Shown here in pieces: positions 23,350 through 29,008 of a stretch of DNA of 29,008 nucleotides. Position numbers and translations under genes: made by a program. The stretch is from Colivivens sp964537205. Its GTDB lineage: Bacteria; Bacteroidota; Bacteroidia; Bacteroidales; Bacteroidaceae. The notes under the pieces were generated by a model. It was not told the DNA's origin. It saw nothing but the letters and a program-made list of their open reading frames with translations, and did no database searches. The stretch lies in the NCBI GenBank assembly GCA_964537205.1, contig CAZHZH010000031.1:1-29008 (forward strand). Reading direction: 5' to 3'. Numbering within the stretch: position 1 is the first letter of the stretch; the number at the start of each line of letters is the position of its first letter.

Positions 23350-25497
23350 TTACTTTAAATATTCATTGAAATATTGTGTTATCTTGTTGTGCAAATGTAC
23401 ACGATCGGTTCCCAGCATGTTGTGTTCATCTCCTGGATAAGTGAACAAGTCGGGATAAGTGTCTGCGTCTATGCATGCCCTGATGAACGAAAGCGTATGC
23501 TGAGGCACGCACGTATTGTCATTGCCTCCATAGATTATGAGCAACTTGCCTTTCAGATTTCCCGCCTTGTTTAGCAAAGAGGTTTTGGCATAGCCTTCCG
23601 GATTGGTCTGCGGCGTATCCATATAACGCTCACCATACATCACCTCGTAGTACTTCCAATCGATTACAGGACCGCCTGCCACTCCGACCTTGAACACTTC
23701 AGGATAGGTCGTCATCAAGCTTGTAGCCATAAATCCGCCGAAGCTCCATCCATGCACACCTAAGCGTTCCGCGTCAACGTACGGCAGACTCTTGAGGAAT
23801 TCCACACCCTTCATTTGATCTTTCATCTCCTCCACTCCCAACTGGCGGAACATTACTTTCTCAAACTCTGTGCCTCTATACTCACTTCCCCTGTTGTCGA
23901 GACTGAACATCACATATCCCTGTTGGGCCATCCAGACATCCCAGCCACCGACGTCCCAGTGACGTGACGCGTCAATCAAGTGGTTGTGCGGACCTCCATA
24001 AACATATATCACAGCAGGGTATTTCTTGTCTGGGTCGAAATCAGTAGGTAGTACAAGCCTGTAGTAAAGGTCTGTTTTACCGTCCGCCGCCTTTATCGTG
24101 CCGACCTTGATCTCCGGGACTTTGAAATCGTCCCAAGGGTCGGCTGCGTTCAACAGGTTCACCGTTTTGCCTTTTCCGTTTGTGGAAATAATATCTACCT
24201 TGCGAGCCACCTCCGGAGACGACCATACATCCGCTATGAGCGTGCCGCTCTCCGACAATGCAGCTTCGTGTACGCCTCTTCCTTCGTCCAACAAAGTCCG
24301 CTTGCCCTTCATCGACACGCTATATATATTCTTTTGCAAAGGGTTTTGTTCATTACTGGTGAATAACGCTGTCTTGTCCTTCTTGTTAAATCCCAAGAAA
24401 TCAATCACCTCGAATTCACCCTTGGTGAGCTGCGACAACTGCCTGCCCTCTGTATTATACAGGTATAAATGCAAGTACCCGTCCTTACGCGTCATGTATA
24501 TGAATTTGGAGTCGTCCCACGGGAGGAACTTTATAGGATTCATAGGCTCGACGTACTTCTCATCGGTCTCGTCAAACAACACGGCGTCCTTTCTGCCTGT
24601 GTTCGCATCGTACCGCACCAATTGGGCGTGGTTCTGATCGCGGTTCAACTCTATGACATATATCGATTTCTCATCCGGACTCCACGCTATGTTGGTAAAA
24701 TAGCGGTCGGTAGGGTCACCTGCGTCAAGGTAAATAGTATTTCCCGTCTCCGTGTCATACACCCCGATTGTCACCTTGTGGCTCGTCTCGCCTGCCATGG
24801 GGTATTTGTCTGGCACCATCGTTGCGCATCGAGTCGAGATGTCTACCTGTGGGTAGGTTGTAACCATCGACTGATCCATACGATAGAACGCCAACAACCT
24901 GCCCGTAGGACTCCAAAAAGACCCGTTGTTTATTCCGAATTCGTTTCTGTGAACCGGTTCGCCATACACAATGTCTATGCTGCCATCACTGCTGACAGCA
25001 GTCTTTTTGCCATCGGCGGTAACGACATACAAGTTATGGTCGAGTGTATATGCAAAGTTGCGTGATATGGTGGAAAACTCACGGTTGCGCGCTTCCGCGT
25101 CATACGGTTGCGACCACACTACCTTCTTCGCCTCCCAGTCCACAAGAACCTGCTCGTTCCCCATATCATACAAAGCCAGAGTCTGACCCGCATACGGGAA
25201 TTTCGAATTATACAAATGGCTTAACGCCTTCTCCCCAGCGCCACTTAGAATCTCGTTTATATCGTTCAAGGTGTATAGTGCTTTCTTGCCACCCTCCGCG
25301 ATGCCACTCCGCACCTCGTCCATATCGAGCGTCACCAGTTCGTCACCCCACCATTCCGCATAAAAATACTGAGGTTGATTCTGGTAAAAACTCTTACCTC
25401 CATAGATGAGGTCGTCAATTGAAAACAGTTTCTTCTCTTGTCCCATTATTTGAAGTGCCATAGACAATACTATGACGAAAGATATCCATCGCTTCAT
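23350..25497 (-). CDS. Dipeptidyl peptidase IV-type serine protease (family S9B)
   Basis: The 715 residues begin with a signal peptide (1-19, cleavage near IMG-Q). An N-terminal beta-propeller (about 40-460) includes WSPTGRLLAFYRMDQ and AWSPDEKSIYV repeats. The alpha/beta-hydrolase domain (about 465-715) has YVYGGPHNH, GWSFGG with Ser585, YGGNDNTC with Asp660 and GDEHNM with His692. The family removes Xaa-Pro or Xaa-Ala dipeptides from N termini, in the periplasm for Bacteroidales. It is the first gene of the operon that continues into purD. Confidence 0.95.
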   Translation of the reverse strand: MKRWISFVIVLSMALQIMGQEKKLFSIDDLIYGGKSFYQNQPQYFYAEWWGDELVTLDMDEVRSGIAEGGKKALYTLNDINEILSGAGEKALSHLYNSKFPYAGQTLALYDMGNEQVLVDWEAKKVVWSQPYDAEARNREFSTISRNFAYTLDHNLYVVTADGKKTAVSSDGSIDIVYGEPVHRNEFGINNGSFWSPTGRLLAFYRMDQSMVTTYPQVDISTRCATMVPDKYPMAGETSHKVTIGVYDTETGNTIYLDAGDPTDRYFTNIAWSPDEKSIYVIELNRDQNHAQLVRYDANTGRKDAVLFDETDEKYVEPMNPIKFLPWDDSKFIYMTRKDGYLHLYLYNTEGRQLSQLTKGEFEVIDFLGFNKKDKTALFTSNEQNPLQKNIYSVSMKGKRTLLDEGRGVHEAALSESGTLIADVWSSPEVARKVDIISTNGKGKTVNLLNAADPWDDFKVPEIKVGTIKAADGKTDLYYRLVLPTDFDPDKKYPAVIYVYGGPHNHLIDASRHWDVGGWDVWMAQQGYVMFSLDNRGSEYRGTEFEKVMFRQLGVEEMKDQMKGVEFLKSLPYVDAERLGVHGWSFGGFMATSLMTTYPEVFKVGVAGGPVIDWKYYEVMYGERYMDTPQTNPEGYAKTSLLNKAGNLKGKLLIIYGGNDNTCVPQHTLSFIRACIDADTYPDLFTYPGDEHNMLGTDRVHLHNKITQYFNEYLK

Positions 25498-25520
25498 ATA
25501 CCTTATATTTAATCACCATG

Positions 25521-25552
25521 CAAAGTTAGTGCAAATCATAAAAACTTCCAAA
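25521..25552 (-). promoter_or_regulatory. Promoter of the dipeptidyl peptidase-purD operon
   Basis: On the minus strand TTTG (25549-25552) is followed after 20 bases by TAACTTTG (25521-25528), a full match to the Bacteroidetes consensus. It is divergent from the Lrp-type regulator gene. Confidence 0.8.
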
Positions 25553-25669
25553 TTAAATCCGCCATTTCCCATGTTAACCGGCATATGCAAAGTACAAATG
25601 TATTCAAACACATAAATGCGGAACAGATTACCCAAAAGGATTCCCGCTCCAAATTTTTATCTTTAATTA

Positions 25670-25701
25670 TTTGCACGCTCACTTTAATTTCACTATATTT
25701 G
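25670..25701 (+). promoter_or_regulatory. Promoter of the Lrp/AsnC regulator gene
   Basis: TTTG (25670-25673), 20 bases, then TATATTTG (25694-25701). The leader to the ATG at 25733 is roughly 28 nt. The 235-bp divergent region could hold autoregulatory sites, but none stands out. Confidence 0.8.
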
Positions 25702-25732
25702 CTTTGAAATAGATATACTCAATTCAAAAGTC

Positions 25733-26206
25733 ATGACAAAAATAGACAGACTAGACAGAAAGATATTGGAAATTATCTCCAACAACGCCCGCTTGCCTTT
25801 TAAGGATGTTGCGGCTGAATGCGGGGTTTCACGCGCTGCAATACACCAACGTGTACAGAGGCTTATCGATGCAGGAGTCATCACTGGCTCAGGTTACTAT
25901 GTTGACCCGAAAGTGCTTGGTTATTCAACTTGCACATTCGTGGGCATCAAGCTTGAGAAAGGATCATTATACAAAGAGGTGGTTGAACATATAAGGCAGA
26001 TTCCGGAAGTGGTTGAATGCCACTGCACCACCGGTCAATACTATATGTTCATAAAGATGTATGCCAAAGACAACGCTCATCTGATGGACATTCTGAGCAA
26101 CAAGATACAGGCAATCCCAGGTGTCAGCTCTACCGAGACCCTCATCTCGCTCGATCAGACCATAAAGAAGCAAGTACCAATCACCATTATTGACCAAGGC
26201 GAATAA
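25733..26206 (+). CDS. Lrp/AsnC family transcriptional regulator
   Basis: The 157-residue protein has the AsnC-type winged helix (KIDRLDRKILEIISNNARLPFKDVAAECGVSRAAIHQR split over 3-41) and a RAM ligand-binding domain from about 60 to 145, including VECHCTTGQYYMFIKMYAKD and PGVSSTETLISL. Such proteins sense amino acids and bind DNA as octamers. The divergent position beside a dipeptidyl peptidase operon makes peptide- or amino-acid-responsive control of that operon plausible, though not shown. It precedes the DUF4491 gene by 3 bp. Confidence 0.93.
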   Translation: MTKIDRLDRKILEIISNNARLPFKDVAAECGVSRAAIHQRVQRLIDAGVITGSGYYVDPKVLGYSTCTFVGIKLEKGSLYKEVVEHIRQIPEVVECHCTTGQYYMFIKMYAKDNAHLMDILSNKIQAIPGVSSTETLISLDQTIKKQVPITIIDQGE

Positions 26207-26209
26207 AAG

Positions 26210-26503
26210 ATGAATATTGAAGGGTTGCTCATTGGCATCTGCACATTTCTGACGATAGGAGTGTTCCACCCAATAGTGATAAAAACCGAGTATTATACAG
26301 GCACCCGCCTTTGGTGGGTGTTCTTGTTGTTTGGTGCCGGTGGAATCATCGGAACCCTGTTTATCTCAAACACTTTTTGGGCGTCACTGCTTGGAGTCTT
26401 CTCATTCTCCTGCTTGTGGAGCATAAAGGAATTGTTCGAACAGGAAGAGCGGGTGAGAAAGGGATGGTTTCCAAAGAATCCCAAGAGGAAATACAAGTTC
26501 TAA
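26210..26503 (+). CDS. DUF4491 family small membrane protein
   Basis: The 97 residues hold three hydrophobic segments (about 5-24, 33-50, 54-70) and end in a basic tail (RKGWFPKNPKRKYKF). FHPIVIKTEYYTGTRLWWVFL is the recognisable DUF4491 block, found widely in Bacteroidales with no known function. It is co-transcribed with the Lrp-type regulator. Its stop lies only 4 bp from the stop of the convergent regulator gene. Confidence 0.85.
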   Translation: MNIEGLLIGICTFLTIGVFHPIVIKTEYYTGTRLWWVFLLFGAGGIIGTLFISNTFWASLLGVFSFSCLWSIKELFEQEERVRKGWFPKNPKRKYKF

Positions 26504-26507
26504 GTCG

Positions 26508-28298
26508 TCATTTGCCCTGCTGAGTTTTTAGGGAATCACCAAATAGTCCCTGGAACTTCTTGCTCCACCGCATCACAGTGGAATGCGACGCTCCTGTAAG
26601 CCGTTCAATCTGTCGTTTGGGGATATCCATGCATAAAAGGTAAATGATGCGCAGCTGGGTCTCGTTCACCCGCCCTATCTTCTCCAATATGAGGTTCATT
26701 ACTTCAGGGTGTGTCTTGTCAATCTCTTGATATATTACTTTCCACTGTTCTTTTGATATGTTATATACTTTAGGATTATTCATTTGCAGAATCTGCTCCA
26801 AATCACCTGGCAGGTCGTTCTGTCTCCATTGGCGTATCATTGCCAGAAGCGATGCGTTCTGCACAGTTTTTTCCTTTACCATCATGGTGGCTTGATCAAG
26901 TTCCTGCTGTTTCTGCGCCAATTCCGTTTTATATGTTGTAATGTCAGACTCATTTTCACCCAAGCGTTCCTTTATCGTTGCCGCCTCCTTTGTTGAGGTT
27001 GCAAGGTCTGCCTGCAATTTATTCACCATGCCCGCCTGTCTGTCCCGCTCATTGGAAATAGCCTCCACCTCCTTTGCGCTACGAGTACTTTTATTTCTTA
27101 TATATATAAAAACCAGTATCAGAACGACTGCACACAAAGAGCATACAATTGCCATGCCCAACTTCATAGTCGCTTGATCCCTCATGATTTTTTCTTCCTT
27201 GCTCTTGTCTAAATGATACTGGAACATATTGTGTGTACGGAAAGCCTCCCTTTGGCGTTCATCCAAATTGAGTGAGTCATTCAACTTTACATATTGTCTC
27301 GCATATTTGACAGCCTTATCATTCATGCCTTGGCGATCATACATTTTAAACAAGGTTCCCGCAGTGGCACACTTGGTCATCATGTTCTTCTCAATGCTAA
27401 CCGACCGCTCAAAAGCCATCAGGCTTGAATCCTTCTTGTCAAGCATATTATAGTAATAGCCGTATGCACAGCATATAAGGGCGTCATCATCCCCTATACC
27501 AGCCTTCTCTATTAAGTTGATGCATCTTTTTGCATTGTCGCTGTCGTTAAGGAACGACAAAGTCCACAATATGTTGTTGAGCAGATGGATGTCATTCTGC
27601 AGTTTCCTCAATCTGTAGACACTGCCGCCAATTTGTGGATCGGAATATATTGAATCAAGAACATGTACATACATCCTGCGCCCTTGTTCCGCGCTGTCAA
27701 GTGAAATCAAAGATTCCCCCATGTGCAGCAGACACACCAGTTCCGTCTTACCCAGTTTCTTTGATATTTCGTATTCCTTCCGAACACAAGTGTATGCGTT
27801 CTTATTGTCAAGCATACTGCCTTTATACAATAGGAAAAGATTGGAATACGTGTTCCTCAACATAAGCGAGTCACAGTTTTTGCCGTTCTCCGCCGTCTCC
27901 TCCGCCTTCAAGAAGTATTCAAGCGAACGCGGAGTGTCGTTCAAGTCCCGATACACGCTTCCGGCATAATAATACGCCTCCTGCTTTTCTCTGTCGTTGC
28001 CGTGACGCTCATAATAGTCCAGCAGAATCTTTATCATCGAATCCGACGTTGCCACAAGGTACGCCTTGTCGTTCAAGCGTATCCTCAGCAAATCATATTT
28101 CATATTCACCGGCTCCAAAGCCCTGCGGACACGCCCGTTTATAGTGTCAAGCATAAGCGAGGCAAGTCGGGGGTTCGTGTCACCAACCGCCTTGATATAA
28201 TCCAACCTCTCCATGATTTTATTGCCGTTGGAACATGATAAAGCCGCAGCAAGCGTAAAAATCAGAATAGGCAATACGAAATGCTTCCCATTTTTCAT
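26508..28298 (-). CDS. Predicted transmembrane one-component regulator: TPR, membrane helix, coiled coil, HTH
   Basis: The 596 residues begin with an export signal ending AALSC, with Cys22 a possible lipid anchor although the lipobox is not ideal. From about 30 to 355 lie helical TPR-type repeats (EAYYYAGSVYRDLNDTPRSLEYFLKAEE is one, given here as residues 107-134). One membrane helix (379-400) follows, then a coiled coil (about 405-485) and a C-terminal domain (510-586) with a sigma-region-4/LuxR-like helix-turn-helix (LRIIYLLCMDIPKRQIERLTG, residues 549-568, then SHSTVMRWSKKF). This predicts periplasmic sensing and cytoplasmic DNA binding in one chain, without a kinase. The architecture is known in Bacteroidales, but its ligands are not. 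It is divergent from the small exported protein at 28568, the most likely target. Confidence 0.82.
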   Translation of the reverse strand: MKNGKHFVLPILIFTLAAALSCSNGNKIMERLDYIKAVGDTNPRLASLMLDTINGRVRRALEPVNMKYDLLRIRLNDKAYLVATSDSMIKILLDYYERHGNDREKQEAYYYAGSVYRDLNDTPRSLEYFLKAEETAENGKNCDSLMLRNTYSNLFLLYKGSMLDNKNAYTCVRKEYEISKKLGKTELVCLLHMGESLISLDSAEQGRRMYVHVLDSIYSDPQIGGSVYRLRKLQNDIHLLNNILWTLSFLNDSDNAKRCINLIEKAGIGDDDALICCAYGYYYNMLDKKDSSLMAFERSVSIEKNMMTKCATAGTLFKMYDRQGMNDKAVKYARQYVKLNDSLNLDERQREAFRTHNMFQYHLDKSKEEKIMRDQATMKLGMAIVCSLCAVVLILVFIYIRNKSTRSAKEVEAISNERDRQAGMVNKLQADLATSTKEAATIKERLGENESDITTYKTELAQKQQELDQATMMVKEKTVQNASLLAMIRQWRQNDLPGDLEQILQMNNPKVYNISKEQWKVIYQEIDKTHPEVMNLILEKIGRVNETQLRIIYLLCMDIPKRQIERLTGASHSTVMRWSKKFQGLFGDSLKTQQGK

Positions 28299-28323
28299 AT
28301 ATTTCTTATTGATGTTGCCGGTA

Positions 28324-28354
28324 CAAATATACTAACTTTACGTTGAACAACAAA
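28324..28354 (-). promoter_or_regulatory. Promoter of the TPR-HTH regulator gene
   Basis: On the minus strand TTTG (28351-28354), 19 bases, TATATTTG (28324-28331): a full consensus match. The leader to the ATG at 28298 is about 20 nt. Confidence 0.82.
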
Positions 28355-28476
28355 ATTTAGACTAAAAAAAGTATCATGGTGTGTCATTTTCCATGGTCGT
28401 TGAAAAAAATTTCAAAAATTTTACCAACATTGCTCGCATATCTACAACAACGTTTTTGTGCGGTTTGAGCCATGTT

Positions 28477-28494
28477 CGTGACACTCCGTGACAC
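28477..28494. promoter_or_regulatory. Candidate operator: two CGTGACAC direct repeats 10 bp apart
   Basis: CGTGACAC at 28477-28484 and 28487-28494 lie on the same DNA face, one helical turn apart, and end 9 bp before the -33 element of the small exported protein gene. An inverted partial copy, TGTGTCA (28380-28386), lies on the side of the regulator promoter. Binding by the adjacent HTH protein is inferred. Confidence 0.5.
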
Positions 28495-28503
28495 ATCGGA
28501 AAT

Positions 28504-28534
28504 TTTGCCAATAAAATTATTTGCCGTAACTTTG
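28504..28534 (+). promoter_or_regulatory. Promoter of the small exported protein gene
   Basis: TTTG (28504-28507), 19 bases, TAACTTTG (28527-28534): a full consensus match, with a leader of roughly 27-30 nt to the ATG at 28568. Confidence 0.83.
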
Positions 28535-28567
28535 CCGCCGAATAGAACTTATAATAATACATTTACA

Positions 28568-28969
28568 ATGAAAAGATTACACAACACTATTCTACGCACA
28601 CTGTCAGTGCTCAGCCTGTTAGTAATTAGTACTTATGGCATCAATGCTTTTGCAAGGAAGCCAATTCCTATTGACGACCCCAATAATGGTAGTAACAACG
28701 GTTCATCCCGCATGCCAAGCAGATACCCGCTGTATCTGGAACTCGAAGACGAGGGAGACACCGACTCGCTCATCTTTTATTATCAAGGCGCGGAACCCGT
28801 AAGCTACTCCATCTACAGTGAGGACGGGGAGTTGCAACTCCAAGGCTCCTGCCTGTTCGACTCCGACGGCAAGTATCGGGTATCACTCTACGGACTCGCA
28901 CCGGGTACGTACACCATTACCATTATGGTGGGCGGCACCATGTACGAGGGAACTTTCCTGTTGGATTGA
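28568..28969 (+). CDS. Small exported beta-sandwich protein, DUF3244-like
   Basis: The start ATG at 28568 is chosen because it follows the promoter at a normal distance and gives a clean signal peptide (1-35, cleavage near AFA-R); an earlier ATG at 28472 lies upstream of the promoter. The mature part has an Asn/Gly/Ser-rich linker (about 42-50) and then one Ig-like beta-sandwich (YPLYLELED, SLIFYYQGAEPVSYSIYSE, YRVSLYGLAPGTYTITIMVGG) to the C terminus; 133 residues in all. This matches the DUF3244-type proteins of Bacteroidales, whose function is unknown. It is divergent from the TPR-HTH regulator and may be its target or part of the signal. Confidence 0.78.
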   Translation: MKRLHNTILRTLSVLSLLVISTYGINAFARKPIPIDDPNNGSNNGSSRMPSRYPLYLELEDEGDTDSLIFYYQGAEPVSYSIYSEDGELQLQGSCLFDSDGKYRVSLYGLAPGTYTITIMVGGTMYEGTFLLD

Positions 28970-29008
28970 GAGTATTAGCCATCATGTCCATCGATTCCAT
29001 CGGGAAAA

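Noticed and set aside
24469..25065. Plus-strand open frame of 198 codons
   Set aside because: It lies wholly antisense to the dipeptidyl peptidase, which has complete family motifs.
28472..28567. Longer start for the small exported protein
   Set aside because: It would lie upstream of the promoter and put 32 extra residues before a clean signal peptide.

Overview
The window looks like a chromosomal scaffold from a Bacteroidales bacterium, most likely of the Prevotella group. Four things point there. Several promoters fit the Bacteroidetes form TTTG-N19-21-TAnnTTTG. The window holds gene families typical of the order (DUF4491, DUF3943, DUF3244-like, S9B dipeptidyl peptidase, an AUR1-like PAP2 enzyme). 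Two secreted proteins end in the same GIYIxxGKKxLVK tail. Shine-Dalgarno sites are weak or absent. A run of exactly 100 N at 11415-11514 marks an assembly gap.

Positions 1-734 hold no convincing gene but are rich in structured repeats: two ungapped copies of a palindromic element 450 bp apart, a 9-bp tandem repeat, a pair of GTTCAGCC/GGCTGAAC palindromes flanking a third palindrome, and a 22-bp perfect palindrome over the stop of the first gene.

Positions 735-11414, all on the minus strand, form a polysaccharide-degradation cluster. It holds a secreted alpha/beta-hydrolase esterase, a 1135-residue modular secreted protein with three probable carbohydrate-binding jelly rolls, a GH43, a PA14-bearing GH3, and a two-domain esterase (CE1-like plus SGNH/CE6-like) cut by the gap. 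The mix suits side-chain-decorated xylan or a related hemicellulose. No SusC/SusD pair is visible. A separate minus-strand gene (11688-13571) encodes a beta-helix protein of the Cthe_2159 type with a Met/Gly/Pro-rich insert.

Positions 13682-20034, plus strand, hold an extended SDR overlapping an AUR1-like PAP2 membrane enzyme (possibly sphingolipid synthesis), then pdxB, a DUF3943 outer-membrane-like protein and a VanX-like dipeptidase joined by ATGA overlaps, then a THUMP-like methyltransferase. Positions 20105-25497, minus strand, form a tight run: S9B dipeptidyl peptidase, purD, an unknown polytopic membrane protein, a YqaA/DedA-like protein and a histidine phosphatase. A divergent Lrp/AsnC regulator and a DUF4491 protein follow at 25733-26503.

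The right end (26508-28969) is the most system-like part. A predicted transmembrane one-component regulator (periplasmic TPRs, one membrane helix, coiled coil, cytoplasmic HTH) is divergent from a small exported beta-sandwich protein. Both have well-formed promoters, and a pair of CGTGACAC direct repeats spaced one helical turn sits just upstream of the small gene's promoter. No CRISPR array, rRNA, tRNA, transposase or phage gene was seen.
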